Assembly: GCA_900767465.1 (NCBI GenBank)
Contig: CAAGAW010000019.1
Span: 1 to 64,000, forward strand
Origin: Clostridia bacterium
GTDB lineage: Bacteria > Bacillota > Clostridia > Christensenellales > Pumilibacteraceae
DNA length: 64,000 bases
Reading direction: 5' to 3'
Shown here: one piece after another, positions 1 to 8,512 of the stretch
Numbering within the stretch: position 1 is the first letter of the stretch
Layout: each line of letters starts with the position of its first letter
The notes under the pieces: model-generated
Database searches by the model: none
What the model was told of the DNA's origin: nothing
Seen by the model: only the letters and a program-made list of their open reading frames with translations
Translations under genes and position numbers: made by a program

Positions 1-29
1 GGTATAACGTCCGTGTACGATTCGTCCGT

Positions 30-86
30 CTTCCCTTCCGGGAGATTGCCACGTCGCGCGTTGCGCTCCTCGCAATGACAAGGCGG
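30..86 (+). repeat. 57-bp dispersed repeat, copy 1
   Basis: Identical over 57 bp to the copy at 17115-17171. It has one mismatch to each of the copies at 289 and 667. Confidence 0.85.
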
Positions 87-288
87 TGTTCGTGTACGCA
101 ACCGATTAAGGCTTCCCCTCGGGGATATTGACGGTCGTTGTTTTACGATGTCATTTCGACCGAAGTAAGAGTGTTCCTCGTTCACCCTCGGTTACGATGT
201 CATTTCGACCGAAGTGAGGACGACAGTCCGAACGCAGTGGAGAAATCCCCCACGGAAGAGGTATAACGTCCGTGTACGATTCGTCCGT

Positions 289-345
289 CTTCCCTTCCGG
301 GAGATTGCCACGTCGCGCTTTGCGCTCCTCGCAATGACAAGGCGG
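289..345 (+). repeat. 57-bp dispersed repeat, copy 2
   Basis: One base differs from copy 1 (GCTTTGC in place of GCGTTGC). Confidence 0.85.
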
Positions 346-666
346 CGTTCGTGTACGCAACCGATTAAGGCTTCCCCTCGGCGGGAAGGCTTTACGGCGG
401 CGAAGCCGTCGGTAGGGCGGGACGCCCTCGTCCCGCCGCATAACGTGTACGCTTGTTCCCGTTTCTGTTGCAGGGGATTTCTCGACTAACGCTCGAAATA
501 ACAACGTGTACGCTTGGTTTTACGATGTCATTTCGACCGAAGTGAGAGTGCTTCCTCGTCCGCCCTCGGTTACGATGTCATTTCGACCGAAGTGAGGGGT
601 TTAGCCCGAACGCAGTGGAGAAATCCCCCACGGAAGAGGTATAACGTCCGTGTACGCAACTCCCAT

Positions 667-723
667 CTTCCCTTCCGGGAGATTGCCGCGTCGCGCGTTG
701 CGCTCCTCGCAATGACAAGGCGG
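667..723 (+). repeat. 57-bp dispersed repeat, copy 3
   Basis: One base differs from copy 1 (GCCGCGT in place of GCCACGT). Confidence 0.85.
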
Positions 724-823
724 TGTTCGTGCACGCAACCGATTAAGGCTTTCCCCTCGGCGGGAAGGCTTTACGGCGGTGAGCCGACGGCAATTGCGAT
801 AATTACCCGTCCCACCCCCGCAA

Positions 824-1597
824 TCACTCGTCGCCATTTACGATTTCGATGAGCATATCGAGTTTGAACTCGCCGCCGAGCCGATCGTCGGTGCAGTCCG
901 GGTCGTTGCCCTCGATCCAGATTACGACGGTAAACTTGGCGACGTCGCCGCTGCGGAAATTATCCGCTTGCCGTTCGAGTACGACGTTTGCTGACTCGAA
1001 GTTGGTCATAACGCGATTTTCCGGATCGATTTCGGGATTGCCGTTTCCGCCCGTTGCGGCTTTGGCGTAATCGACGTAATGCCCCGTACGATTATACGCG
1101 CCGGTGCCAGCGACGTAGTAATCGGGCGAATAATAAATCCGGACCCGCGCCGCCGAGTCTATGCCCGCGGTCATACGGGATATGACGAGTTTGTAGCGGT
1201 AACTGCATTCGCTCGCGCCGGCGTTTTTGAGGTAGAACGTGTACGCCACGTAATTTTCGCCGTTATGCGATCCGTCGACGTCGTTGAGGTCGGCGGGGAG
1301 CGTATTGCCGTCGATGTTGGTTACGTCCTGAGCCGCGCGCGAATTGAGTATCGCCGACGGGTTGGTGAACCGATCGTTTTCGGCGAGCGTAAGCGCGTAC
1401 TGTTTGCCGGCGGCGTTGGACACTCTTACGGTAAAACTGCCGTATCTGTTGAACAGCAGCGACACGACGTATACTATCGCAAGAAGCGAAACTATCGCGC
1501 CTATCGCTATGGGGATTATCCGGCGATATTCGTTATACCTTTTTACCTCGCCCGCCGTGCGGCGCAGAACCGAGAACGGCGGTTTTGGTTTATTCAT
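824..1597 (-). CDS. Membrane-anchored surface protein under c-di-GMP riboswitch
   Basis: A 257-residue protein of unknown family. A basic N-terminus is followed by one hydrophobic helix at about residues 27-48 (IIPIAIGAIVSLLAIVYVVS). The rest is an extracytoplasmic, beta-rich region with motifs such as AYTFYLKNAG and KFTVVIWIEGNDPDC. The layout (N-terminal anchor plus a beta-sandwich containing an xYTFYxKN segment) recalls TasA/camelysin-type matrix proteins, but I cannot assign it to that family from sequence alone. The start is supported by GGGAGGG just upstream. A consensus promoter, a GEMM-I riboswitch and a terminator precede it, and a GGDEF cyclase gene lies immediately upstream on the same strand. 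A role in adhesion or matrix formation when c-di-GMP is high is an inference. Confidence 0.8.
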   Translation of the reverse strand: MNKPKPPFSVLRRTAGEVKRYNEYRRIIPIAIGAIVSLLAIVYVVSLLFNRYGSFTVRVSNAAGKQYALTLAENDRFTNPSAILNSRAAQDVTNIDGNTLPADLNDVDGSHNGENYVAYTFYLKNAGASECSYRYKLVISRMTAGIDSAARVRIYYSPDYYVAGTGAYNRTGHYVDYAKAATGGNGNPEIDPENRVMTNFESANVVLERQADNFRSGDVAKFTVVIWIEGNDPDCTDDRLGGEFKLDMLIEIVNGDE

Positions 1598-1750
1598 TTC
1601 GTTCCCTCCCGCGCTCCGCGCGACCCGACCCGATTGCGTTTTCCGATATCTTCCGTCCGCATGCCGAGGTTTGCCTGAAAAGAAAAAGTCAGCCTCGGTA
1701 AACCGGGTCCGTCACGCGCGCAACCTTCTCCTTTATCCCGCGGGTCGTGC

Positions 1751-1798
1751 GGAAAAAAGAAAAAGGTTGCAATCGTACGTAACGTACTCATTGCAACC
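1751..1798 (-). terminator. Riboswitch-controlled intrinsic terminator
   Basis: On the minus strand GGTTGCAAT (1790-1798) pairs with ATTGCAACC (1765-1773), followed by a U-rich tract (1751-1764). The 5' arm of this hairpin is the 3' closing strand of the c-di-GMP aptamer, so aptamer and terminator exclude each other. Confidence 0.8.
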
Positions 1799-1862
1799 GG
1801 GCTGACTTCGTTAAAGTCCCTTGGCTTTGCGTCACCGCCTCACGACGGTTTTGCCGAACGGA
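1786..1862 (-). promoter_or_regulatory. Cyclic-di-GMP-I (GEMM-I) riboswitch aptamer
   Basis: Read on the minus strand, the RNA has the GEMM-I core: GGCAAAACC, a short GNRA-like capped hairpin, the invariant GACGCAAAGCCAAGGG block, a second hairpin (GACTTTAACGAAGTC) and the closing CCGGTTGC. This is the known class I c-di-GMP aptamer. The closing strand is shared with the following terminator, so ligand binding should block termination: an ON switch for the gene at 824-1597. The direction of control is inferred from base pairing only. Confidence 0.88.
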
Positions 1863-1903
1863 TTAATTTTTTATAAACGGCTTTTCAAGCCGTCTACGCG
1901 TAT

Positions 1904-1932
1904 ATTTTAGCATACGAATACGGGTTTGTCAA
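1904..1932 (-). promoter_or_regulatory. Sigma-A promoter of riboswitch transcript
   Basis: TTGACA (1927-1932), a 17-bp spacer and TAAAAT (1904-1909) on the minus strand. Transcription would start near 1897, just ahead of the aptamer. Confidence 0.85.
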
Positions 1933-1963
1933 CGATTTTGACGAAATTTTGCATAAATGTTGT

Positions 1964-1984
1964 TTAAAAACCCGCTTACGGGGT
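1964..1984 (-). terminator. Weak terminator after GGDEF gene
   Basis: Minus strand ACCCCGTAAGCGGGTTTTT directly after the cyclase stop codon. The stem is short and has a bulge. Confidence 0.35.
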
Positions 1985-1988
1985 GCGA

Positions 1989-3239
1989 TTATTCGCCCTC
2001 GGCGTACAGTTGACCTTCGTAAACGACGCAGTTTCTTCCGTTGCCCTTACCAAAATACAATTGTCTGTCGGCGCGGACGACAAAGTCCTTATCGTCTAAT
2101 TCCGACCCCGGCTCCATAGCGACGCCGCACGTTATGGTAAGCACGCCGCGATCCGTGCCGTCGTGTTCGATGTCGAGATCCATAACCGAAGCGCGGAGTT
2201 CGCACGCGAGGTCGAGCAGTTCTTTTTCGGTGAAGTTGTCCGTAAAAATAACGAACTCTTCGCCGCCGTAACGAAAAAGTTCGAGTCCTCGCCCGTTTAG
2301 AATTTCGCACAGCCGCTCGCTGATTCGGCAAAGAGCGATGTTCCCCGCCGAATGAGAATAACGGTCGTTGTAGTTTTTGAACTCGTCCACGTCCACGATT
2401 ATTACGCCGACGGTTTCGATTTGCGGCTCTTTGCGGGCAAAGCGAAGATAGCGCGTCATCGCGCGGAAATTATACAACCCCGTAAGCCCGTCGCGGTATG
2501 CGAGTTCGGCAAGTTTGCGGTGCGTCGCCGTGATTTCGCGGTAGTTATCCGCCATACGGAGCGCGTCCCGCCGCGCAAGCATATACACCGCCGCTACCAT
2601 AAGTCGTATCACGACTTGCGACGCTATGTCGTAAGCCGCGCCGCCGCCGACGAATTCCGGCACGATTCCGCTCGCAAACATAAGCGCAAGCACGATTGCG
2701 GCGTCCCGCGCTTTCGGGAGCGGGTAAAACGTGATCGTAAAAAGATTGAGCGTCATTATCGAAACGCCCGTATATCTGTAAAGTTCGTTTTCCGCGCCGC
2801 CGATCGATACTATCGTCTGTCCGCGCACCATCGCGAACAACGCCGCTTCGATTACCGTCGTTATCTGATAGTAAAGTTGCAACCGTTTGTGGAGTTTTAT
2901 GTTCCGGTTGAGTTTCGTGCGGGCGACGACGATTACCATTATCGACGATGCGGACATCATTCCTGCCACCGCGAACGCGACGAATCGGAGCGGCCCGTAC
3001 GCACCCTTGTATCCGGCGTCGAACATCCAGTATATATTGATAATGGCGATGACTATCGCCAGCCAGAATCCGACCGAGAGATTCCGCCGATAGCAATATT
3101 CCTCCCGCGACATCATCTCGTCGCCGCTTGCGCTCGACAGCCTCTTGCAGTCCTCGCTTACGCGATTTTTTCTGTAATTAGTACCCCCCCCCCGCGTTTT
3201 CGGGGGGTGTTCCGCTGTCCTGGTCGATATTTCTTCCAT
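1989..3239 (-). CDS. Membrane diguanylate cyclase (GGDEF)
   Basis: 416 residues. It makes cyclic-di-GMP from two GTP at the membrane. About six hydrophobic segments span residues 53-235, followed by a C-terminal GGDEF domain with YRDGLTGLYNFRA at its start, the Mg-binding IIVDVDEFKNYND block and an intact active-site signature YGGEEFVIF, so it should be active. I see no EAL domain. The start at 3239 has AAGGAG about ten bases upstream. Codons 11-20 include a G10 run (see 3184-3193) whose length change would shift frame. An in-frame restart at Met42 (MMSREEY, 3116) would keep all membrane and catalytic parts. A consensus promoter lies upstream and a c-di-GMP riboswitch lies immediately downstream. 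Confidence 0.9.
   Translation of the reverse strand: MEEISTRTAEHPPKTRGGGTNYRKNRVSEDCKRLSSASGDEMMSREEYCYRRNLSVGFWLAIVIAIINIYWMFDAGYKGAYGPLRFVAFAVAGMMSASSIMVIVVARTKLNRNIKLHKRLQLYYQITTVIEAALFAMVRGQTIVSIGGAENELYRYTGVSIMTLNLFTITFYPLPKARDAAIVLALMFASGIVPEFVGGGAAYDIASQVVIRLMVAAVYMLARRDALRMADNYREITATHRKLAELAYRDGLTGLYNFRAMTRYLRFARKEPQIETVGVIIVDVDEFKNYNDRYSHSAGNIALCRISERLCEILNGRGLELFRYGGEEFVIFTDNFTEKELLDLACELRASVMDLDIEHDGTDRGVLTITCGVAMEPGSELDDKDFVVRADRQLYFGKGNGRNCVVYEGQLYAEGE
3184..3193 (-). repeat. G10 homopolymer inside the GGDEF coding sequence
   Basis: Ten consecutive C on the plus strand (G10 on the coding strand) in the 5' part of the cyclase gene. A C6 run (3202-3207) is placed so that the two can form a G-C hairpin. 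Such tracts are classic slippage sites. Confidence 0.9.
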
Positions 3240-3369
3240 TCATTCGATTTCTCCTTTCGGTGTCCGATCGCACGTCCTCGCCCGTAGCCGGACGGATATA
3301 AACGGTCGCTTGCGGCGTCGCGCGTTCACTATTTCCCATGCGGCGTCGCGCACATATACGTGCGGAATC

Positions 3370-3398
3370 ATTATATTGAAAAAATACCGGTTTGTCAA
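3370..3398 (-). promoter_or_regulatory. Consensus promoter of the GGDEF gene
   Basis: TTGACA (3393-3398), 17-bp spacer, TATAAT (3370-3375) on the minus strand. This gives a leader of about 125 nt. The rest of 3240-3590 shows no coding signal. I looked for a second GEMM core in the leader and did not find one. Confidence 0.9.
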
Positions 3399-3590
3399 TG
3401 GTTTTTTATGTGCATTTTGCCGCTTTTTCAACGATCCCGGGAGCATTTTGCGGAATTTTGAACGGAAAAAACCGACTGAATCGGGGACACGGGGTGCGGA
3501 AAAACCGGTTTTGCGAATATTCTTTTCGCCTCGATCGCGCCGCGAATATTTTTTTGCAAAAAATGCCAATCTAACCGTAAAGGAGCGAAT

Positions 3591-4085
3591 ATGCAACGAG
3601 AATACACCCGATCGCCGTTCGGAAAAACGGACGCGTTATACCTGATACTTACCGCGCTTGCCACCATAGGGGCAGGCTCGCTTATGGGACTGTTGGGCGG
3701 GGCGCATAACGGTTACGCCGGACTCGTCCGACCCGCCTTCACTCCGCCGGACGCGGTTTTTCCGATAGTATGGAGCGCGATGTACGCTATGGCGGGCGCT
3801 TCGCTGTATCTTACGATCGCCGCGCCGGAATCGGATTACAGAACCGCTTCGCTTTGGCTGAACGGAGCGGGTCTTGCTCTTAACTTCGGCTGGATTCCCG
3901 TATTTTTCCTCTTAAAAGCGTACTTTGCGGCGTTTTTGATAATAGCCGCGCTCGACGCCGTTATTCTCGCGGCGATTCTCGTAGGATTCAAAGTGAGCAG
4001 GATCGCCGCCGCGCTTGGTATTCCTTATCTCGCGTGGCTGATTTTCGCTACAGTTCTTACCGTTTCCGTACTCGTATTCAACTGA
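3591..4085 (+). CDS. tspO: TspO/MBR family membrane protein
   Basis: 164 residues with five predicted transmembrane helices, the usual TspO fold and length. Family hallmarks are present: RPAFTPPDAVFPIVWSAMYA in the first half, LNFGWIPVFF in the fourth helix region and PYLAWLIFATVL near the C-terminus. TspO proteins bind porphyrins and related tetrapyrroles and are linked to stress responses; the bacterial substrate is not settled. AAGGAGCGAAT precedes the ATG. It stands alone, divergent from the GGDEF gene and convergent with the pst operon. Confidence 0.9.
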   Translation: MQREYTRSPFGKTDALYLILTALATIGAGSLMGLLGGAHNGYAGLVRPAFTPPDAVFPIVWSAMYAMAGASLYLTIAAPESDYRTASLWLNGAGLALNFGWIPVFFLLKAYFAAFLIIAALDAVILAAILVGFKVSRIAAALGIPYLAWLIFATVLTVSVLVFN

Positions 4086-4279
4086 AAATTACAACGCCGA
4101 CGTCGCAAAAACGCGTGTACGTATAGTTAAAATTAAAACCGCGCAATGCCGCTTGCCGACGTGCGGTCGTCTTTGCCGTTCACCGCAGCGCAAGCGATTT
4201 ACGGTCTTTGCGACTGCCGCATCCGTCCGCGCGGGTGAAGTTTTTCCGGAAATCCGTACGGGACCCGACCCGTAAAAAC

Positions 4280-4307
4280 GCCTCGTAAGAGTTTTTTCTT
4301 ACGAGGC
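4280..4307. terminator. Bidirectional terminator between tspO and pst operon
   Basis: An 11-bp perfect stem, GCCTCGTAAGA / TCTTACGAGGC, with a GTTTTT loop. T-rich tails follow on both strands (GTTTTTATTC on plus, GTTTTTAC on minus). Apart from this, 4086-4508 holds only the 3' untranslated regions of the two convergent transcripts. Confidence 0.85.
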
Positions 4308-4508
4308 TGAGTTTTTATTCTTATGTCGCCGCGATATCGTATGCGTACGACGAAATTCGTTTGCGACGGCATTCCGGTCTTACCGTCGCGCATATTCCGC
4401 TTAAAACGATTTACCTTCGTCCGGCAAAAAACCGCGATGTTCCCTTTGCCTTTCCGGCTTCGTCAAAGACGGATATGTCCTCCCTGCTCGGCCGCGGATA
4501 GCGACGCA

Positions 4509-5300
4509 TCAACCGAATCTGCCGTTGATATAATCGTCGGTTCGTTTGTCGGAAGGTGCGGAGAAAATCTTTTTGGTTTCGCCCGCTTCGATCATTTCGC
4601 CGAGGAGGAAGTACGCGGTATAGTCGGCGATCCGGAACGCCTGTTGCATATTGTGCGTAACCATGATTACCGTCATGTTCTTTTTGAGTTCGAGGCAAAG
4701 TTCCTCTATCTTGCCGGTGGATATGGGGTCGAGCGCGCTTGTCGGCTCGTCCATAAGCAGAATCTGCGGTTCGACGGCGAGCGCGCGGGCGATGCAAAGC
4801 CGCTGTTGCTGACCGCCCGACAGTCCGAGCGCGGACTTACCGAGCCGATCTTTTACCTCGTCCCACATTGCCGCGCCTTTAAGCGAAGTTTCGACAATTT
4901 CGTCGAGTTCGGCGCGCGATCCGATACCGAAAGTACGCGGACCGTAAGCGATATTGTCGTAAACGCTCATCGCGAGCGGATTGGGTCGCTGAAAAACCAT
5001 ACCGACGTTTTTGCGGAGCCGCGCAAGGTCGGTGCCTTTGGCGTAAATATCGGTATCGCCGACCATAACCTTGCCGGTAATACGGCAGTTTTCGACGAGA
5101 TCGTTCATGCGGTTGAGCGATTTTATAAGCGTGGATTTGCCGCAACCGGACGGGCCGATAAGCGCGGTAAGTTTATTTTTCGGGAAATCGAGATAATTGC
5201 TTTTGAGCGCGTGGAACGAGCCGTACCAAAGATTGAGTTCGCGCACGGAAACGGCAATATCGCCGCTTATATCGTATTTTTCGATAACGTTTCTTTTCAT
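4509..5300 (-). CDS. pstB: Phosphate ABC transporter ATPase PstB
   Basis: 263 residues, full length for PstB. It powers high-affinity phosphate import. Walker A GPSGCGKST, Q-loop VFQRPNPL, signature LSGGQQQR, Walker B ILLMDEPTSALDP and the switch His in VTHNM are all present. The FQRPNPL and MSVYDNIAYGPR segments are typical of PstB rather than of other importers. The start overlaps the end of the fused pstC-pstA gene by four bases (ATGA). No phoU gene follows in the 200 bases before the operon terminator, which is unusual because phoU commonly ends pst operons. Confidence 0.95.
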   Translation of the reverse strand: MKRNVIEKYDISGDIAVSVRELNLWYGSFHALKSNYLDFPKNKLTALIGPSGCGKSTLIKSLNRMNDLVENCRITGKVMVGDTDIYAKGTDLARLRKNVGMVFQRPNPLAMSVYDNIAYGPRTFGIGSRAELDEIVETSLKGAAMWDEVKDRLGKSALGLSGGQQQRLCIARALAVEPQILLMDEPTSALDPISTGKIEELCLELKKNMTVIMVTHNMQQAFRIADYTAYFLLGEMIEAGETKKIFSAPSDKRTDDYINGRFG

Positions 5301-7060
5301 ATTTTTCTCCTTTTGTCGAAGAAGTACTGCACTCCCGACACGGCGAGATTAAGCGCGACTACGAAGATAAGAAGTACGCTTGCCGTCGCGTAAGCCTCGT
5401 TGACCTGCAAGCCGTTGGACATAAATTTCCACACGAGAACGGCAAAACTCGCCGCGCTGTCGCCGTAGCCCTGCGGAACGAACGTTGCGGCGGATCCGAC
5501 GGTAAAGATCAAAGCCGCGCTTTCGTTGACGATTCTGCCGACGGACAGAATTATCGACGTTATTATACCCGAAAGAGCCTGCGGCAGAACGACTACGAAG
5601 ATCGTGCGGAGTTTGCCCGCGCCGAGCGCGTAACTTGCCTCGCGCATGCTGTCGGGGACTTCGGAAAGCGATTGCTCCACGCTGCGGATAATCGTAGGCA
5701 GAATTATAAGCGCGAGCGTTATTCCGCCCGCCGCGAGCGAATACCCCATTCCCATACCGATAACGAAAAACGTCATACCGAAAAGTCCGAACACTATCGA
5801 CGGGATTCCCGAAAGAGTATCGACGAAAAGCCGTACTATCTTGACGAAATTGCTGCCTTTTTTGGCGTACTCGTTGAGGTATATCGCCGCGCCCGTGCCA
5901 AGCGGCAAAGCGATTGCAAGCGCGAGAAAAACGAGCATGATCGTGGAAACGAACGCGGGCGCAAGGGTGGTATGAGCGTTGCCGGACTTGCCGAACAGGA
6001 AGTCGAAGCTTAAGTGCGGCAAACCCTTAACGAGGACGAACGCGACTATAAACACGAGCGTGAACGCAACCACGGTCGCCGCAATCCACGACAGAACGCA
6101 CATAATATCCTGCGCGCTGCCCGTTTTGCGATAACTTTTAGGTGCGTCGCGGCGATCGCTTTCGCGGATACGGCGCGAGAAAAACTTGTTGCCCTCGTGC
6201 GGTTTTTTGACCGCGGTAAGGCAAAGATTGAGGATAAGTATAAGCACCAGAAGCACGAACCCGTCCGCGATAAGCGCGGCTTGTTCGGTCGGGCCCGCGT
6301 ATCCCCAGTTCTGGACGATATTGCTCGTAAGCGTGGTAAACGGCACGAACGCTCCGGTCGGATACCCGCTGCCGTTACCCACGATCATCTGAACCGCCAT
6401 AGTCTCGCCTATCGCGCGCCCTACGCCTAAAATGACGGCTGCGATAACTCCGCTTTTGGCGGCGGGCAAAAGAACTTTCCACACCGCCTGATTCTTACTG
6501 CAACCGAGGCTGAGCGCGCCCTCGTAGTAGTGCATGGGCACCGATTCGAGGCTGTTTTTGGTAACTGACGCGATAGTCGGCAGAATCATAACGGAAAGTA
6601 TAATCGTGCAGGCAAGCAGACCGAAACCGGCGTTTGAGGGATGAAAAACCCCGACGAGCGCGGGCATAAGGAATTTATACCCGAACAGTCCGTACACGAT
6701 CGACGGGATACCGGCGAGAAGGTTTACCACTTGCGTATAGATTTTTTTGAGTTTTTTGGGACAATAGAACGTAAGCCATACGGCGGTGAGGATTGCGAGC
6801 GAGCCGCCGAGTACGGTCGCGCATGCGGTAAGTACGGACGTACCCACGATCATGCGCCAGATGCCGAAAACCTCGTTTTTACCCGACCACTCCGAGCCGA
6901 AGATGAACTTTATCACGCCGGTAAGCCGAAACGCGGGAATACTTGCCGCAAGAAGGTATCCGACTATCGTGAACACCGCGATTACGGAAAAAGCCGCAAG
7001 AGCGACGAACACGCCCTTTGCGACGATCTCCTTATCCGGCTTTTTAATAACCTCAGCCAT
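5297..7060 (-). CDS. pstCA: PstC-PstA fused phosphate permease
   Basis: 587 residues, about the sum of PstC and PstA. Residues 1-285 resemble PstC (LLAGIPSIVYGLFGYKFL, GRAIGETMAVQMIVGN). After a charged linker at about 286-310, residues 311-587 resemble PstA (DTLSGIPSIVFGLFGM, VGRIVNESAALIFTVG). Each half carries about six transmembrane helices and its own inner-membrane component signature, so one polypeptide would supply the whole channel. No stop or frameshift is visible at the junction, which argues against a sequencing artefact within this assembly. It begins two bases after pstS and overlaps pstB by four. Confidence 0.93.
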   Translation of the reverse strand: MAEVIKKPDKEIVAKGVFVALAAFSVIAVFTIVGYLLAASIPAFRLTGVIKFIFGSEWSGKNEVFGIWRMIVGTSVLTACATVLGGSLAILTAVWLTFYCPKKLKKIYTQVVNLLAGIPSIVYGLFGYKFLMPALVGVFHPSNAGFGLLACTIILSVMILPTIASVTKNSLESVPMHYYEGALSLGCSKNQAVWKVLLPAAKSGVIAAVILGVGRAIGETMAVQMIVGNGSGYPTGAFVPFTTLTSNIVQNWGYAGPTEQAALIADGFVLLVLILILNLCLTAVKKPHEGNKFFSRRIRESDRRDAPKSYRKTGSAQDIMCVLSWIAATVVAFTLVFIVAFVLVKGLPHLSFDFLFGKSGNAHTTLAPAFVSTIMLVFLALAIALPLGTGAAIYLNEYAKKGSNFVKIVRLFVDTLSGIPSIVFGLFGMTFFVIGMGMGYSLAAGGITLALIILPTIIRSVEQSLSEVPDSMREASYALGAGKLRTIFVVVLPQALSGIITSIILSVGRIVNESAALIFTVGSAATFVPQGYGDSAASFAVLVWKFMSNGLQVNEAYATASVLLIFVVALNLAVSGVQYFFDKRRKI

Positions 7061-7062
7061 AG

Positions 7063-7860
7063 TTATTTTACCGAAATGTACTTATTTGCGGTGATTATCG
7101 ACTGAGCTTCTTCGCTCATAATATAGTCGTAGAACCCCCGCGCCGCCTCGGAAAGCGTCGAACCCTCCTTAAGGACGATCAGGAACGGACGTTGAAGCGC
7201 GTAAGTGCCGTTTACGATATTTTCGGTCGTGCAAGCAACTCCGTCGAGGCTGACTGCCTTTACTTTGTCGCTGAGGCTTCCGTAAGAAATGTATCCGATG
7301 CTGTTAGTCGCGCCCTGAATGGACTCGATAACGTTACCCGTTTCGGCGACCGTGGCACCTCCGTTGTAACTCTTGATTTCGAGAAGCTCGTCGAACGCCG
7401 AACGCGTGCCGCTGCCCTCGTCTCTGCCGATTGCCGCGGTGATCGAGGTGCCGGGGATAGCCGTGTTGCTCTCGAAAAGCGATTTTACGTCCGCTTTCGT
7501 CACATTATCGACGGAGCAATTTTTGTTTACGATAAGCGCGATACCGTCGCGGCAAAGAACTTCGCCCTTAACGCCCGTCTCTTTGTCTTTAAAATCTCGC
7601 GAAGACATGCCGAAATCGTTAAGTCCGTTCTGCGTATCCTTGATTCCGTTGCCGGACGAACTCATATTGATCGTGATTCTTACGTCGTGTGTCTTTTCGT
7701 ACTCCGCCGCGAGTTTCTCAATAATCGGAGTGACCGACGACGACCCGGAAATCGTTACGGTTGCGGTTTTTGCGCTGCCGCACGCGCCCATAGCGAACGC
7801 TCCGAAACACATAACCGCCGCGCAGAACGCGCTCATTAAAATTTTCGTTGCTCTTTTCAT
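7063..7860 (-). CDS. pstS: Phosphate-binding lipoprotein PstS
   Basis: 265 residues from the chosen start. AAAGGAGAG precedes the ATG at 7860; an upstream in-frame ATG at 7908 would add 16 residues before the signal peptide and is less likely. A lipoprotein signal ends in the lipobox MGAC. The mature part has the phosphate-binding fold signatures TISGSSSVTPIIEKLAAEY, SSSGNGIKDTQNG and GRDEGSGTRSAF, which line the anion site in PstS. At 265 residues it is of the compact type common in Bacillota. It is the first gene of the pst operon. Confidence 0.95.
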   Translation of the reverse strand: MKRATKILMSAFCAAVMCFGAFAMGACGSAKTATVTISGSSSVTPIIEKLAAEYEKTHDVRITINMSSSGNGIKDTQNGLNDFGMSSRDFKDKETGVKGEVLCRDGIALIVNKNCSVDNVTKADVKSLFESNTAIPGTSITAAIGRDEGSGTRSAFDELLEIKSYNGGATVAETGNVIESIQGATNSIGYISYGSLSDKVKAVSLDGVACTTENIVNGTYALQRPFLIVLKEGSTLSEAARGFYDYIMSEEAQSIITANKYISVK

Positions 7861-7911
7861 TGTTTTTACTCTCCTTTGAAAACTTCTTTGTTGTCTCTCA
7901 ACGCCCATAGT

Positions 7912-7956
7912 CTAACAAAGAAAAGTAACAAACTCACCCGCAAACTTGTAACAAAA
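7912..7956 (-). promoter_or_regulatory. Candidate PhoP-box repeats upstream of pstS
   Basis: On the minus strand three near-identical units, TTTGTTAG (7912-7919), TTTGTTAC (7925-7932) and TTTTGTTAC (7948-7956), lie 52-96 bases before the pstS start. Direct TT-rich hexamer repeats at this position are the known form of PhoP sites in Bacillota, but spacing here is irregular (13 and about 23 bp), so the assignment is tentative. Confidence 0.35.
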
Positions 7957-8330
7957 TCGTAATAACTCGGATTTTTTTCGACTCCCGCCGCCCGAAACCC
8001 CGATCGGGCAAAAACAGCAATAACCGGATAAATCGTATCCGATGAACGCAAAAAATCGGTACCGTAGCGACACGGGATAGTATAAACGACGCGCGTTTTA
8101 TGTCGTATAACACAATTTTAACATATTTTTTACGTAAAACGACTGTATAATTATGTTGTACCGTACGGGTACGCTTTTTTTTCGCGCCTTGTGAGACCGC
8201 AAAAGAGGCGGCTTCGCTTATCGAATCTCTCGTCGTCGCGCCGCACGCGTTTACGTACAGAGGTACCGAACACTCGTTCCGCATCTCGATAGGATACGCC
8301 GAATGCCCCGCCGACGCACGCGACGAGTCA
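7957..8330. other. Non-coding region upstream of pstS
   Basis: No open frame with a ribosome binding site or a recognisable protein. It contains short hairpins, one with a T8 tail near 8158-8182 on the plus strand. I assign no function. Confidence 0.5.
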
Positions 8331-8360
8331 CGCGGGACGTAATTCCGGGCGAGGAGTAAA
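8331..8360 (+). repeat. 30-bp direct repeat, left of GIY-YIG cassette
   Basis: Begins CGCGGGACGTAATTCCGGGC. It matches 9587-9616 at 28 of 30 positions in the same orientation. Confidence 0.85.
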
Positions 8361-8447
8361 AATGTGCATACACCACCGCCGTCAGACGTTCTTGAAAAAC
8401 TTTAAGAATATTAAATCAAACCAGAGCAAATGTCAAGTACGTAACGA

Positions 8448-8475
8448 AAAGAGTCCAAAACGGGCTCTTTATTTG
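8448..8475 (+). terminator. Small hairpin before GIY-YIG gene
   Basis: AAAGAGTCC / GGGCTCTTT nine-pair stem with one G-U, followed by ATTTG. The tail is a weak T-run. Confidence 0.4.
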
Positions 8476-8512
8476 TTTTCAGGGAGATCGTTGTGTGTGC
8501 ACATCTTTACGC

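Larger units (their letters stand above)
1..823. repeat. Intergenic repeat array
   Basis: No gene is supported here. The stretch is built from copies of at least two dispersed modules. One contains GATGTCATTTCGACCGAAGT (near 150, 197, 524 and 573). The other is a 57-bp module (30-86, 289-345, 667-723) that starts CTTCCCTTCCGGGAGATTGC. Both recur near 17.1-17.6 kb, partly inverted. Open frames exist on both strands because the repeats lack stops, but they share the same translated repeat text in unrelated contexts and have no ribosome binding sites, so I do not call them genes. Confidence 0.85.

Noticed and set aside
151..852. Open frames in the left repeat block
   Set aside because: The same peptide text appears wherever the dispersed DNA repeats occur, on both strands, without ribosome sites. 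They are repeat translations.
3240..3363. Second c-di-GMP riboswitch in the GGDEF leader
   Set aside because: The GACGCAAAGCC core and its partner helices are not present.
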